The notes: generated from the sequence alone by a model not told the origin. 64,000 bases of DNA from Sphingomonas prati (GCF_014643515.1 NZ_BMJP01000002.1:310001-374000); one strand, 5' to 3'; shown: positions 1 to 9,346, counted from the stretch's first letter. Translations and numbers: made by a program.

Positions 1-386
1 CCAAGCACGCGGTCGAAGGCTTCTCGGACGCGCTGCGGACCGAGGTCGCGCCGCTCGGCATCGCCGTCACCTGCGTCGAACCCGGCCCGTTCCGCACCGA
101 CTGGGCCGGCCGCTCGCTGAAGCAGACGCCCAACGTCATCGTCGACTATGCCGAAACCGCCGGCGCACGCATGACGAACACCGCGGGCATCAGCGGCACG
201 CAGGCCGGCGACCCGGTCCGCGCCGCCGACGCGATGATCGCGCTGACCGAACAGGCGGACGCCCCCCGCCACCTCGTGCTCGGCAAATGGGGCTATGACG
301 CGGTCGTGAAGGCTCTGCATGAGCGCCTCGCGGAGATCGAGGCCGCCCGCGACACCGCGCTCGCCGCCGACTTCCCGGAGGCGTGA
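1..386 (+). CDS. Short-chain dehydrogenase/reductase, C-terminal part (5' end outside window)
   Basis: The reading frame is open from the window edge (codons begin at base 3) to the TGA at 384-386, giving about 127 residues. It begins KHAVEGFSDALRTEV, the helix that in classical SDRs follows the YxxxK catalytic motif, so the first visible lysine is probably the catalytic one. CVEPGPFRTDW, the usual PGxxxT segment after strand beta-6, follows. The Rossmann cofactor-binding half lies outside the window, so NAD versus NADP preference and substrate cannot be judged. The C-terminal extension (about residues 60-127) resembles SDRs annotated as oxidoreductases of unknown substrate. The family call is secure; the specific reaction is unknown. 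Confidence 0.88.
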   Translation, partial: KHAVEGFSDALRTEVAPLGIAVTCVEPGPFRTDWAGRSLKQTPNVIVDYAETAGARMTNTAGISGTQAGDPVRAADAMIALTEQADAPRHLVLGKWGYDAVVKALHERLAEIEAARDTALAADFPEA

Positions 387-495
387 CCGGCCCACCCGCT
401 GCCCTCACCGGCCGCGGGCGTTATCGTTGGACAGTGACGGGTCTTTGTAGTTCCTTGGGCGCTTGCCCTGACCGGACCGCGAGGACCCGCCCCAC

Positions 496-2451
496 ATGCG
501 CTTCAAATCGTTCGACCTCGTCGCCGCCGCCCTGCTGCTCGGCACCGCACTCGCCCCCGCCGCCGCTGCGCAGATCGAGTCGAAGGTTGCTACGGTCGCG
601 GCGATCCCGCCCGGCGGCGATGTGCCCAAGACGTTCGTGCCGGTCCGCACCGGCTACGATTATGTGAAGCGCACCGTCATGATCCCGATGCGCGACGGGG
701 TGAAGCTGCACACCGTCATCCTCGTCCCCAACGCGGTCAAGCGCGGCCCGATCATGCTCGATCGCACGCCTTATGATGCGGACCGGATGCTCGCCCGTGG
801 CGGCGGTGGTCCGCTGATCGAACAGAATCTGTCGCCCGCCTATGCCGAACTGGCGCGCGCCGGCTACATCATCGTCGGGCAGGACGTCCGCGGCAAGGAC
901 GGGTCGGGCGGCGACTATGTCATGAACCGCCCGTTGCGGGGTCCGCTCAACCCGACCAAGGTCGATCACGCGACCGACGCCTACGACACGATCGACTGGC
1001 TGGTGAAGCACGTCCCCGAATCGAACGGCCGGGTCGGCACGATCGGCACCAGCTATGACGGCTTCACCGCGCTGATGAGCCTCATCAACCCGCACCCGGC
1101 ATTGAAGGCGTCCGTCCCGATCAACCCGATGGTCGATGTGTGGAAGGGCGACGACTGGTTCCACAACGGCGCCTTCCGCCAGGAAATGATGAGCTACGTC
1201 TACAAGCAGACCGCGACCAAGGGGTCCGACCTCGAATGGTACAGCACGCGCTACGACGATTATGACACGTTCATGGCCTACGGCTCGCCCGCCGCCTACG
1301 GCCGCGCGATGAAGATGGAGCAGCTTCCCTTCTGGAACCGCATCCTCCAGCATCCGGCCTATGACGCCTTCTGGCAGGAACAGGCGGTCGACAAGCTGCT
1401 CGCCAAGGCACCGCTCACCGTCCCCACGCTGTTCGTCGACAGCCTGTGGGATCAGGAGGATATCTACGGCGCGCCCGCCGCTTTTGCCGCGACGAAGGCA
1501 CGGTCAAACGGCAACGCCCACCTCGTGCTCGGGCCGTGGCACCACGGTCAGGGCAATGGCGACGCCACGCGGCTCGGCGCGATCGAATTCGGGTCGGACA
1601 CCGGCAAGGCGTTCCGCCGCGACGTGATGATCCCGTTCCTCGACAGCAAGCTGAAGGAAGGCGCGCCCGCCGCCGACATCGCGCCCGTCACCGCGTACGA
1701 GACCGGCACCAACCGCTGGACCCGCCACGCAGACTGGCCGCTCGCCTGCACCACCGGCTGCGCCACCGGCATGACGCCGATGTATCTGACCGCGAACAGC
1801 GGCCTGACGCTCGGCACCGCGCCCGCCGCGACCGCCGCGGCCTACGACGAATATATCTCCGACCCGGCCAAGCCGGTCACCTATCGTCAGCGCCCGAACA
1901 TCTCGCCCTGGGCGACGGGCTCCACCTGGCGGCAATGGCTGGTCGACGATCAGCGGTTCGCCGCCGGCCGGTCGGACGTGCTGACCTACTCCACCCCCGT
2001 CCTGACCGCGCCGGTGAAGATCGCAGGCCAGGCGATCGCCCACCTGTTCGCCTCGACCAGCGGCACCGACAGCGACTGGGTGGTGAAGCTGATCGACGTC
2101 TACCCCGATCTCGTCCCCGACAAGCCGGAGATGGGCGGCTACCAGCTCGCCGTCGCAATGGACGTCCTGCGCGCCCGCTACCGCGACGACCCGTCGAAGG
2201 CGACGCCCGTCCCGGCGGGCCAGGTCGTGCCCTACGCCATCACGCTGCCCGACGCGGACCACGTCTTCCTGCCCGGCCACCGCATCATGGTGCAGGTCCA
2301 GTCCAGCTGGTTCCCGCTCTACGACCGCAACCCGCAGACCTTCGTCCCCAACATCCTGGACGCCAAGCCCGCCGACTATGTGAAGGCCACGCAACGCGTC
2401 TACCACGCGCCCTCGCAGGCCAGCTACATCGCGCTTCCCGTGGTTAAGTAA
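496..2451 (+). CDS. Secreted CocE/NonD-type alpha/beta hydrolase (X-Pro dipeptidyl-peptidase S15 family)
   Basis: This 651-residue protein starts with a Sec signal peptide (about residues 1-25, ending APAAAA), so it should act in the periplasm or outside. The alpha/beta-hydrolase core carries the nucleophile elbow GTIGTSYDGF with Ser186. A later segment, LFVDSLWDQEDIYG, supplies the acid, and LGPWHHGQ supplies the histidine, which is the CocE/alpha-amino-acid ester hydrolase triad layout. The C-terminal third (from about residue 420) matches the jelly-roll PepX_C domain in position and length. Family members cleave acyl-ester or amide bonds (cocaine esterase, glutaryl-7-ACA acylase, ampicillin-type ester hydrolases); the real substrate here cannot be read from sequence. 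The gene stands alone, with 109 bases upstream and a repeat-rich gap downstream. Confidence 0.9.
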   Translation: MRFKSFDLVAAALLLGTALAPAAAAQIESKVATVAAIPPGGDVPKTFVPVRTGYDYVKRTVMIPMRDGVKLHTVILVPNAVKRGPIMLDRTPYDADRMLARGGGGPLIEQNLSPAYAELARAGYIIVGQDVRGKDGSGGDYVMNRPLRGPLNPTKVDHATDAYDTIDWLVKHVPESNGRVGTIGTSYDGFTALMSLINPHPALKASVPINPMVDVWKGDDWFHNGAFRQEMMSYVYKQTATKGSDLEWYSTRYDDYDTFMAYGSPAAYGRAMKMEQLPFWNRILQHPAYDAFWQEQAVDKLLAKAPLTVPTLFVDSLWDQEDIYGAPAAFAATKARSNGNAHLVLGPWHHGQGNGDATRLGAIEFGSDTGKAFRRDVMIPFLDSKLKEGAPAADIAPVTAYETGTNRWTRHADWPLACTTGCATGMTPMYLTANSGLTLGTAPAATAAAYDEYISDPAKPVTYRQRPNISPWATGSTWRQWLVDDQRFAAGRSDVLTYSTPVLTAPVKIAGQAIAHLFASTSGTDSDWVVKLIDVYPDLVPDKPEMGGYQLAVAMDVLRARYRDDPSKATPVPAGQVVPYAITLPDADHVFLPGHRIMVQVQSSWFPLYDRNPQTFVPNILDAKPADYVKATQRVYHAPSQASYIALPVVK

Positions 2452-2462
2452 CGCCTCCCACC

Positions 2463-2600
2463 CCGTCCATCCCGAGCGAAGTCGAGGGACCCTTCGAGCG
2501 CAGCCGAGAAGCCGACAGGCCCTCCAAGCTACGCTCGAAGGCCAGCGGAAACCCCGCAAACATCACACCCCACCCCGTTCCGTTCGAGCCTGTCGAGAAC
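2463..2600. repeat. Dispersed intergenic repeats, families D and C
   Basis: The gap after the CocE-type gene holds CCATCCCGAGCGAAGTCGAG (from 2468), partly repeated near 47936, and GTTCGAGCCTGTCGAGAAC at 2582-2600. The second motif recurs near 18130 and as both arms of a palindrome at 55251-55310. All copies are between genes. Such short imperfect palindromes are common in sphingomonad genomes; their role is unknown. Confidence 0.7.
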
Positions 2601-2623
2601 TCCGCGCAACGCTCCGAACACCC

Positions 2624-3748
2624 TCACCCCACAGGCGGGCAGAACGCGGCAGACAGCAAGGCATGGGACAACCCCTTCCCCTGCCAGATCTCCCCAAAAT
2701 CGACGCTGTCGTCATTCGTAAAGACCGCAACCGACCGCCCCAGCGCCGGCGCAATGACGTTACGCACCTGCGTCCCCGCCACATCCCCGCGCCGCTCGAT
2801 CAACGTCACCGGCCCCGCACAACCGGCCAGCGGCGCCCGAAACGACCACACCCCCAGCGCCTGGTATCCCAGCTTCGGATCACCCCGCCACAACACCGCC
2901 CGGCTTTCCGCCGACAGCAAAGTCCCCGCAATCAGCGCCCGATCGAACGCCGCCAGATCCCGCGCGGACCCGGTCAGCCCCCCGGCGGCGCCATAGGTAG
3001 CCACATTGATCGCCGGATAGCGCTTGCCCCCCGCCGTGTACCCGATCGCCGCCGCCCCACCCCAAGGCACGCGATCACCCGCCATCCGCAACGTCCGCAA
3101 CCCGAGCGGCCGCGCGATCCGCTCCGCCACCAGCGCCGCGAACGATTTCCCGCTCACCCGCTCCAGGATCGCCGCCAGAACCAGATAATCGCAATTATTG
3201 TATGAAAACCCGGCCCCCGCGGGCTTCCCGCTGCCCGCGCAAATTCCATAAGCCCGCCCCCGGTCCCCGATCCGCGCACCGGTTTCCAGATAGAATGCCG
3301 GCACCTCGTCCGCATTCGGTGGCGTCTCGTTCGGGTTCGGCAGACCCGACTGGTGCTGCAACAGCTGCCGCACCGTGATCCGGTCCCCCGCCGCCCCCGG
3401 CCAGTCGGGTAGATAGCGCCGGATCGTCCCGTCCAGCGCCAGCGTCCCGGCCTCGACCTGCTGCATCACCAGCACGGCCACCACCTGCTTGGTCACCGAC
3501 GCCCAGAGCCAGCGGTCGCCCACCCGGTGCGCCCGGCCGCGTTCCCGGTCGGCCGCACCGCGCACCCGATCGAGGATCGGCCCGTCGCGGTCGGCCAGCA
3601 CGATCTCCCCGGCCAAGCCCGCGCTCGCCGCCACCGCCATGACTCGGTTCATTGCCACCTGCCGATCCGGCACCCGGGCGGGACTGGCGACCGGTTCAGC
3701 CGCCAGTGCTCCGCTCGCGCAGCAGGCCGCCGCGACCGCCCACCGCAT
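2624..3748 (-). CDS. Serine hydrolase, beta-lactamase / class C PBP fold, exported
   Basis: The protein has a SxxK motif (SVTK; residues 84-87 from the chosen start) and a YxN-type motif in FSYNNCDYLVL, so it belongs to the Beta-lactamase (class C/AmpC, LpqH-like esterase) family of penicillin-recognising serine hydrolases. The frame is open to an ATG at 3796, but the ATG at 3748 begins MRWAVAAACCASGALAAEP, a convincing signal peptide, so that start is preferred (374 residues). HQSGLPNPNE is the conserved HxSGL segment. Members include esterases, D-aminopeptidases and beta-lactamases; nothing here singles out drug hydrolysis. It lies downstream of plsC on the same strand with a gap of about 120 bases. 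Confidence 0.85.
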   Translation of the reverse strand: MRWAVAAACCASGALAAEPVASPARVPDRQVAMNRVMAVAASAGLAGEIVLADRDGPILDRVRGAADRERGRAHRVGDRWLWASVTKQVVAVLVMQQVEAGTLALDGTIRRYLPDWPGAAGDRITVRQLLQHQSGLPNPNETPPNADEVPAFYLETGARIGDRGRAYGICAGSGKPAGAGFSYNNCDYLVLAAILERVSGKSFAALVAERIARPLGLRTLRMAGDRVPWGGAAAIGYTAGGKRYPAINVATYGAAGGLTGSARDLAAFDRALIAGTLLSAESRAVLWRGDPKLGYQALGVWSFRAPLAGCAGPVTLIERRGDVAGTQVRNVIAPALGRSVAVFTNDDSVDFGEIWQGKGLSHALLSAAFCPPVG

Positions 3749-3865
3749 CCCGCCACCCTGGTTCACGGCACGCCCCCAAAGCCGATCGATCGTCACCGCG
3801 TTGGTGCCCCATCCACCGATCGCCCGCCATTGGCAAAACGTCCCAGGCCCGCGCGTCGACCGGGG

Positions 3866-4564
3866 CTACGCCGGCCGCACCGGCCCGTTCAGCGCGTTGA
3901 TCGCGTCCAGCACCTGCGTCTCGATCGCCTCACGCTTCAGCCCCGGCACGATCGGCGGCCCGAACCGGAACGTCACCGTGCCAGAATGCTTCACGAACCC
4001 CTTGGGATAAACCCGCCCGCTGTCCAAGGCCACCGGCACGACCGGCAACCCGAGCGTGCGGTACAATCCCGCGAACCCCGGCCGCAGCGGCGCGCGCGTG
4101 CCCGGTGCCGTCCGCGTTCCTTCCGGGAAGATCACGATCGACCGACCCGCCGCCACCGCCGCCTTGGCCGCGCGCATCATGATGCGCAGCGCGGTCGCCG
4201 AGCCTTCGCGGTCGACCGGGATCACCCCGTGTGCCCGCGCCGCGCGGCCCCAGCCGAAGATTTCGGTCAGCTCCTGCTTCACCACCACCGCCGGGTCGGG
4301 CAGGAGGATGATCAGCTCCAGCGTCTCGAACATCGACTCGTGCTTGGCCGCCACCAGCGCGGGCTCCTGCGGGATCACCCCCTCCACGCGGATCCGGATG
4401 CCGAGCAGCCACCGCGCGCACCAGCGGTGCCAATAGGCCCAGCCGAGACTGACCTTCAGCACCGGCGCAGTCCCCAGCGGCGCCACGATCAGCGCAAGCG
4501 TCACCGCCCCGACGGACCCCGGATAGAAGAACAGCGCGAACAGGATCGATCGGATCAGGGCCAT
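3866..4564 (-). CDS. plsC: 1-acyl-sn-glycerol-3-phosphate acyltransferase (PlsC family)
   Basis: The product is predicted to transfer an acyl chain to the sn-2 position of lysophosphatidate in the inner membrane, the second acylation of phospholipid synthesis. The 232-residue protein has an N-terminal membrane segment (about residues 5-30), the acceptor-site block KHESMFET (H75), FPEGTR at 146-151 and a PVVPVALDSG segment. Motif I reads H-X4-E (H75/E80) instead of the usual H-X4-D, a conservative change. Sphingomonads often have more than one PlsC-like protein, so this could be a secondary or lyso-ornithine-lipid acyltransferase. It sits downstream of YdcF, separated by a 68-base palindrome at 4599-4666. 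Confidence 0.88.
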   Translation of the reverse strand: MALIRSILFALFFYPGSVGAVTLALIVAPLGTAPVLKVSLGWAYWHRWCARWLLGIRIRVEGVIPQEPALVAAKHESMFETLELIILLPDPAVVVKQELTEIFGWGRAARAHGVIPVDREGSATALRIMMRAAKAAVAAGRSIVIFPEGTRTAPGTRAPLRPGFAGLYRTLGLPVVPVALDSGRVYPKGFVKHSGTVTFRFGPPIVPGLKREAIETQVLDAINALNGPVRPA

Positions 4565-4598
4565 GGGTCGAAAGTCTCTCTCAAATCAAACCAGGTTC

Positions 4599-4666
4599 GT
4601 TCCCCGGCGCAGGCCGGGGCCTAGGTGAAACGCCGCCACCCAAGGCCCCGGCCTGCGCCGGGGAAC
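4599..4666. repeat. Family A palindrome, copy 1
   Basis: Two 24-base arms, 4599-4622 and 4643-4666, are exact reverse complements; the left arm begins GTTCCCCGGCGCAGGCCGGG. The arms flank a 20-base loop, and each arm itself contains CCCCGGC/GCCGGGG self-complementarity. It lies between YdcF and plsC. Near-identical copies are at 24363, 32184 and 34570. Transcribed, it would form a very stable hairpin able to act as a terminator or mRNA 3'-end protector. Confidence 0.93.
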
Positions 4667-4673
4667 AGGCGCA

Positions 4674-5204
4674 TCAATACCCGAACGGCGCCGCCACGCG
4701 CCGCAGCAGATACTTCGTATATTCGGTCATCAGCACCACGAAACTCGGCTCGCTCCGCACTCCGTCCGGCACCACCGCAACCCCGTCACCCAGCACGCGC
4801 CGCAGCTCGAACCGCGCGCGCGCCATGTGCCAGTCGGTCGTCACCAGCCGCACCGACTTGTACCGGTTCCGCGCCACCCAGGCCGCGGTCTCGTCCGCAT
4901 TGCTGCGCGTATCGACCGATTCGTCGCCCAGGTCGATGCAGCACGCGATCAGCCGGCGCGGCACGCCATATTCCGCCACCAGATCGCGCGGCCGCACGCG
5001 CCGGTCGACGCCCGAAATCAGCATCCGCCGCGCCTGCTTGGCCTCCATCAACGCGACCCCACGCTGGATCCGCCCCGGCCCGCCGGTCACCACCACGATC
5101 CCGTCGGTGCGCAGGTCCGGCCCCGGCCCGGGCAACGCGACCGTGAACCACACGAACCCCAGCGCCCACACCACCAGCACCAGCGATCCCAGCCGGACGA
5201 TCAC
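4674..5204 (-). CDS. YdcF/SanA/ElyC-family (DUF218) membrane-anchored protein
   Basis: This 176-residue protein has one N-terminal membrane anchor (about residues 4-23) followed by a DUF218 domain. Recognisable blocks are DGIVVVTGGPGRIQRG, MLISGVD, the acidic DLGDESVDTRSNADET segment and LVTTDWHMARA near the C-terminus. Family members such as ElyC and SanA influence envelope integrity and peptidoglycan precursor metabolism in enterobacteria; no enzymatic activity is firmly established. The ATG overlaps the stop of ftsX by four bases (5201-5204), so it is probably translated from the ftsE-ftsX mRNA, which fits a cell-wall role. Confidence 0.87.
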   Translation of the reverse strand: MIVRLGSLVLVVWALGFVWFTVALPGPGPDLRTDGIVVVTGGPGRIQRGVALMEAKQARRMLISGVDRRVRPRDLVAEYGVPRRLIACCIDLGDESVDTRSNADETAAWVARNRYKSVRLVTTDWHMARARFELRRVLGDGVAVVPDGVRSEPSFVVLMTEYTKYLLRRVAAPFGY

Positions 5205-6097
5205 AGCAGCCGCCCCAGCGCGCGCACCACCGTCCAGCGCGCCGTTGCCGCCGCCAGCAACGTCGTCGCCAGCGGCAACGCGACCAGCACGCCCCCGCTC
5301 CAGAACGGCAGCGACACCGACCCGACCAGTTCGGACCCCAGCCCCGCCAGCTGCCGCCCGAGCAGCGCCAGCACTGCCACGCCCGCCCCCAGCCCGATCA
5401 GCCCGGCGAACAGCGCGTCGAGCGCGATCCGCCGCTGGAACAGCCGCGCGACCTGAATATCGGTCGCGCCCAGCAGGTGCAGCACATCGATCGTCCCGCG
5501 ATGCGTATCGAGCGCCGACGCCGCGGCCAGCACCACCACGAACCCGGTCGCCCCCACCATCAGCAGCACGATCGCCAGCGCCAGCCAGCGCAACGTGCCG
5601 ATCAGGCGCGACACCGGGGCCAGCGCCGCACGGTGGTCATCGATCCCCGCATCGGGTGCGACCGTCCGCAACCCCGCCGCCAGCGCCGGCACCGCATCCG
5701 CCCGCGCCAGCCCGACGTCGATCAGTACCGGCAGCGGCAGGTCGTCCGTCCCCTGCGCGCCCAGCCAGGGCTCCAGCAGCGTCGCCATTTCGGCCGCACC
5801 CACCCGGTCGGCGCTCGTCACCGCGGGGTCGCGGCGCAGCACCTCCAGCGTCGCCGCCGCCTGCCGTTCGCGCGCCGCCGCATCGGCCTGCACGATTTGC
5901 ACGGTCGCGCGGTTGGCCAGGTCGCCGCCGATCTCGCGCGCCGCCTGGCTCAGCGCCAGCCCGCCCGCCGCGGCCAGCGTCGTCAGGAACAGCATGATCG
6001 CCAGCACCCACGGCATCGGCCCGGACAGCCGCCCCTCGCGCAGCAACCGCCGGTCGGCCGCGCGCACGGAGGGGAACAGCGCGAGCAGCCGCTTCAT
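5201..6097 (-). CDS. ftsX: Cell division ABC transporter, permease subunit FtsX
   Basis: FtsX pairs with FtsE at the division septum and transmits ATPase cycles to periplasmic peptidoglycan amidases. The ATG at 6097 ([10 protein letters not shown]) lies inside the end of ftsE with an ATGA overlap; this gives 298 residues, the normal size. Four membrane segments are visible at about 30-51, 170-195, 226-247 and 268-290, with the periplasmic loop between TM1 and TM2 (about residues 55-165), as in FtsX. The residues SALDTHRGTIDVLHLLGAT in the cytoplasmic loop match the FtsX consensus. The frame remains open upstream through ftsE, but that stretch is antisense-like shadow and is excluded. Confidence 0.93.
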   Translation of the reverse strand: MKRLLALFPSVRAADRRLLREGRLSGPMPWVLAIMLFLTTLAAAGGLALSQAAREIGGDLANRATVQIVQADAAARERQAAATLEVLRRDPAVTSADRVGAAEMATLLEPWLGAQGTDDLPLPVLIDVGLARADAVPALAAGLRTVAPDAGIDDHRAALAPVSRLIGTLRWLALAIVLLMVGATGFVVVLAAASALDTHRGTIDVLHLLGATDIQVARLFQRRIALDALFAGLIGLGAGVAVLALLGRQLAGLGSELVGSVSLPFWSGGVLVALPLATTLLAAATARWTVVRALGRLL

Positions 6098-6810
6098 GCG
6101 CCGGTCCGCGGCGGATAACGCAGCGCGCCGGTCGGATCGGACAGCCGCCCCGCCTCCAGCCGCAACGTCTGCGCATTCGACACGCGCGACAGCAGATGGA
6201 TGTCGTGCGTCGCGACGACGATCGTCGTGCCCAGCCGGTTGAGCGCATCGAACAGATGGAGCAGCCGCCCGGCCATCTCCGGATCGACGTTCCCGGTCGG
6301 CTCGTCCGCGACCAGAATCTCCGGCCGCCCGATCACCGCACGCGCGATCGCCACGCGCTGCTGCTCCCCGCCCGACAATGTCGCGGGCAGCGCATCCGAT
6401 CGCGACGCCAGCCCGACCCAAGCCAGCATCTCGCGCACCGGCGCATCCAGGTCGCGTTCCTCGACCCCCGCCACGCGCAGCGGGAGTGCGACATTGTCGT
6501 ACACCGACAGATACGGGATCAGCCGGAAATCCTGGAAAACCACGCCGATCCGCCGGCGAAACCCGGGCAACCGTTCGCGCGGCACCGTGACGACATCCTC
6601 GTCGAACAGCTGGATCACGCCGCGCGTCGGCCGTTGTGCCAGATAGAGGAGCCGCAGCAGCGACGTCTTGCCCGCGCCGGACGCGCCGGTCAGGAAATAG
6701 AAGGCCCCCGGCGCAAGCGCGAAGTTCAGGTCGGACAGCGTCTCGCCATCCGATCCTCCATCCGAGCCGTAGCGCAGGCCGACATTCTCGAACCGGACGA
6801 TGCTGCCCAT
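6094..6810 (-). CDS. ftsE: Cell division ATP-binding protein FtsE
   Basis: FtsE is the ATPase of the FtsEX complex. The chosen ATG at 6810 is preceded by AAGGGAGG in mRNA sense, an excellent ribosome-binding site, while the longer frame to 6894 lacks FtsE-like residues. The 238-residue protein shows Walker A GASGAGKT (42-49), Q-loop Q93, signature LSGGEQ (145-150), Walker B ILVADEPT (165-172) and the switch histidine H202. It is the first gene of the minus-strand block ftsE-ftsX-YdcF and is divergent from the zinc-ribbon gene at 6981, so the 170-base space between them should hold both promoters. Confidence 0.95.
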   Translation of the reverse strand: MGSIVRFENVGLRYGSDGGSDGETLSDLNFALAPGAFYFLTGASGAGKTSLLRLLYLAQRPTRGVIQLFDEDVVTVPRERLPGFRRRIGVVFQDFRLIPYLSVYDNVALPLRVAGVEERDLDAPVREMLAWVGLASRSDALPATLSGGEQQRVAIARAVIGRPEILVADEPTGNVDPEMAGRLLHLFDALNRLGTTIVVATHDIHLLSRVSNAQTLRLEAGRLSDPTGALRYPPRTGA

Positions 6811-6980
6811 GGCCCTCCCTTCCGCGTCCGCCTTGGCATGGCGCGGGTCCGCTCCGCAAGCCGGCGGGTCTTGAGCGACCACCGACCGCACCATCGCGCC
6901 GCGCCGCTTGCCGCGATGCGGACAAGGTGCTTTATCGATCCGGAGACCCCCCGCCCCGTTGCCAGACCGTCCGGAAACCG

Positions 6981-7748
6981 ATGATCCTCATCTGCCCCGC
7001 CTGTTCCACCCGATATCTGGTCCCGGACACGGCGATCGGCACCACGGGCCGCCAGGTCCGCTGTGCCGCCTGCCGCCACAGCTGGTTCGAATCGGCCCCC
7101 GCCACGGTTCTGGCCACGGAACCGCTGCCGACCGTTGCCGCCACACCCGCGCCGACTCCGGCCCCGGTCGCCGCACAGCCCGCCCCGGTCGCACCGCCGC
7201 CGGTTGCCGCACCCACGCCGACCCCGACCGCCGATCACCCACGCCGCGTCTACGGCGAGGAGGACCTCGCCGCGCGCAGCGGGATCGACCCGTTCGCGCA
7301 CGCCCCGCCGTTCCGCCCGCGCCGCAACCCGGCCAAGCTCTGGACGCTGATCGCGGTGCTGGTCGGTGTCCTGCTGATCGCGGCGATCGCGGCGCTGCTC
7401 GTGCTCGTCCCCGGCGACATGGCCGGCCGCGTGGGGCTCGCCACCGGCAGCACGCAGAAACTCTACGTCAAATCGCTGCGCCAGGAACGGCGCGTGATGG
7501 AAAGCGGCAACGAACTGCTGGAGGTCAGCGGCGTCGTGATCAACCCGACCGACACGGTCCAGCCGGTGCCCGACATCCGCGCCGAACTGCGCGATGCGTC
7601 GCGCCGCACGGTCTATAGCTGGACGATCACGCGGCCCGCCCGCACGCTGCAACCCGGCGCCAGCGTCGATTTCGACAGCGCCGCGGTCGATGTGCCGAAG
7701 GGATCGGCCGACGTCAGCTTGCGTCTGGCGGAACCGATCGCGAACTGA
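6981..7748 (+). CDS. MJ0042-type zinc-ribbon membrane protein with DUF3426 domain
   Basis: The 255-residue product begins [16 protein letters not shown]; the cysteine pairs C5/C8 and C28/C31 form an MJ0042 zinc ribbon. A proline/alanine-rich linker (about 45-100) follows, then a single membrane segment (about residues 115-140, [20 protein letters not shown]) and a C-terminal periplasmic DUF3426 domain containing [12 protein letters not shown]. Function is not established for the family, but its position divergent from ftsEX is conserved in several alphaproteobacteria as I recall, suggesting an envelope link. The ATG at 6981 is chosen because the ribbon starts there. The last 35 bases overlap the convergent MATE gene. 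Confidence 0.88.
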   Translation: MILICPACSTRYLVPDTAIGTTGRQVRCAACRHSWFESAPATVLATEPLPTVAATPAPTPAPVAAQPAPVAPPPVAAPTPTPTADHPRRVYGEEDLAARSGIDPFAHAPPFRPRRNPAKLWTLIAVLVGVLLIAAIAALLVLVPGDMAGRVGLATGSTQKLYVKSLRQERRVMESGNELLEVSGVVINPTDTVQPVPDIRAELRDASRRTVYSWTITRPARTLQPGASVDFDSAAVDVPKGSADVSLRLAEPIAN

Positions 7749-9096
7749 GCCCCAGCCGCCGCGCGATCACCGCGAACCGCGCGCCCTGCAACGCGGCGGC
7801 CGCCACCATCCCGCCGCCGCACGCCAGCGCCAGCCCCGGCGCGCCCCAGCCCGCGACGTACAGCCACCAGCCGAGCCCGCCGGTCACCCCGAAATAGGCC
7901 ACCACGCCGTTCACCCCGGCCGCCACCTGATCGCCCAGCGACCTAAGCGCATAGACCAGCACCAGCTGAATCCCGTCGAACAGCATGAACGGCGCCAGCG
8001 TCGCGACCAGCACGATCCCCATCCGGATCGCCGCCGGGTCGGGCGCGGACAGCGGCGGCACGATCCAGTCCGCGGTCAGCCACAGGATCGCACCCATCCC
8101 GCCCATCGCCAGCGCCGCCAGCGCGACCGCGATCAGCGTGCGCGGCACCGCCTGCTCCGGCTCGCCCGCCCCGACCGCGTTCCCGACCCGCACGCCCGCC
8201 GCCGATCCGAACCCCAGCGCCGTCGCAAACGCCAGATTGTGGAGCGAGAACATGGCCTGAAACCCCGCCGCTGCCACATCGCCCAGCCGCGTCGACAGCA
8301 CGATCAGCCAGGCGAAACCGATCAGCTCCAGCGCCGACGTCAGCGCCGGCACCACGCCGAACCGCGCGACCTGCGGCACATCGCGCAACGCCGCGGTCCA
8401 GGCCGCCACGGACAGGTCGCGAATCCGCCGCGGCCCGGCATCCGACACGGTCCAGGTCGCCCCCAGCAACGCGACCGCGCCCAGCGCCGACACCGTCGCG
8501 GTCGCATGCGCCGCGCCCACCGCGCCCAGCGCCGGCAGGCCCGCATGTCCGCCGACCCACGCCCAGGCCAGCACCGCATTGGCGGGCAGCATGATCAAGT
8601 TCACCACCGTCACGCGCCCTGGGCGGCTGATCCCCTCCAGGAAATATCCCGTCGCGATCAGGATCAGCTGCGCGGGCATCGCCGCCGCCATCGCGCGCAC
8701 CACCGCGCCGCCCTCCGGCACCAGCGCGGGCGCCACGCCCGCCGCGCGCAGCATCGCCTCGCCCTCCAGCCACAATGTCCCGCCCAGCAGCGCGCCGAGC
8801 AGCACCGCATAGATCAGCCCGACGCGCAGACAGCCGCCGGTCTGCGCCGGATCGCGCGCCCCGTCCGCCCGCGCGGTGAACACCAGCACGCCGACCAGCG
8901 CGGCCAGCCCCATCACGATCATGACGAACGTGACGCTTCTGCTTGCGGCCAATGCCGCCAACTCGTCCACCCCCGCGCGGCCGACGACCGCGACGTCGAT
9001 CAGGTGCATCAACGTCCAGTTGAGGCTGCCCAGCGCCACCGGCCACGCCAGCGCGGTCAGCGCTCTGGCCTCGTCCTGCCAAGCTGTCGGAAACAT
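7714..9096 (-). CDS. MATE-family multidrug/solute efflux protein
   Basis: This polytopic inner-membrane protein of about 460 residues has roughly twelve hydrophobic helices in two homologous halves, typical of Na+- or H+-coupled MATE exporters. Typical segments are the N-terminal [20 protein letters not shown] and the second-half start [19 protein letters not shown]. The start at 9096 ([13 protein letters not shown]) is chosen because the upstream extension to 9195 is not helical and is charge-rich. DinF-like versus NorM-like subtype and substrate cannot be decided. The 3' end overlaps the convergent zinc-ribbon gene by 35 bases. Confidence 0.92.
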   Translation of the reverse strand: MFPTAWQDEARALTALAWPVALGSLNWTLMHLIDVAVVGRAGVDELAALAASRSVTFVMIVMGLAALVGVLVFTARADGARDPAQTGGCLRVGLIYAVLLGALLGGTLWLEGEAMLRAAGVAPALVPEGGAVVRAMAAAMPAQLILIATGYFLEGISRPGRVTVVNLIMLPANAVLAWAWVGGHAGLPALGAVGAAHATATVSALGAVALLGATWTVSDAGPRRIRDLSVAAWTAALRDVPQVARFGVVPALTSALELIGFAWLIVLSTRLGDVAAAGFQAMFSLHNLAFATALGFGSAAGVRVGNAVGAGEPEQAVPRTLIAVALAALAMGGMGAILWLTADWIVPPLSAPDPAAIRMGIVLVATLAPFMLFDGIQLVLVYALRSLGDQVAAGVNGVVAYFGVTGGLGWWLYVAGWGAPGLALACGGGMVAAAALQGARFAVIARRLGLSSRSVPPDAS

Positions 9097-9178
9097 CCTC
9101 ACGCCGCGCTCGGTACAGCCTCCCCCGCCCCGCGTCACGCGTCCGGTCGCATCGGAAAGGGTCACCGGCCAAAGGCGG

Positions 9179-9206
9179 TTGCGATCGGCCGACACCGCTG
9201 CTAGAG
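9179..9206 (+). promoter_or_regulatory. Possible promoter of tRNA-Leu
   Basis: TTGCGA at 9179-9184 and CTAGAG at 9201-9206 are separated by 16 bases and lie about 50 bases upstream of tRNA-Leu. The match to sigma-70 consensus is weak, so this is only a candidate. Confidence 0.25.
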
Positions 9207-9254
9207 ACCGCCGCCTACCAATGTCGCGGTTCGCCGTGGCAAGGTCCCTGATGT

Positions 9255-9340
9255 GCGGTCATGGCGAAATGGTAGACGCGCAACGTTGAGGTCGTTGTGT
9301 CCGAAAGGACGTGGAAGTTCGAGTCTTCTTGACCGCACCA
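9255..9340 (+). tRNA. tRNA-Leu (anticodon GAG)
   Basis: The 86-base gene begins GCGGTCA and ends TGACCGC-A-CCA, a perfect seven-pair acceptor stem with encoded CCA. The anticodon stem CAACG/CGTTG encloses loop TTGAGGT with anticodon GAG, reading CUC/CUU leucine codons. A long class II variable arm (GTCC-GAAA-GGAC) and a T-arm with TTCGAGT complete the fold. CTC is a preferred leucine codon in this genome's genes. Confidence 0.97.
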
Positions 9341-9346
9341 TCATAG

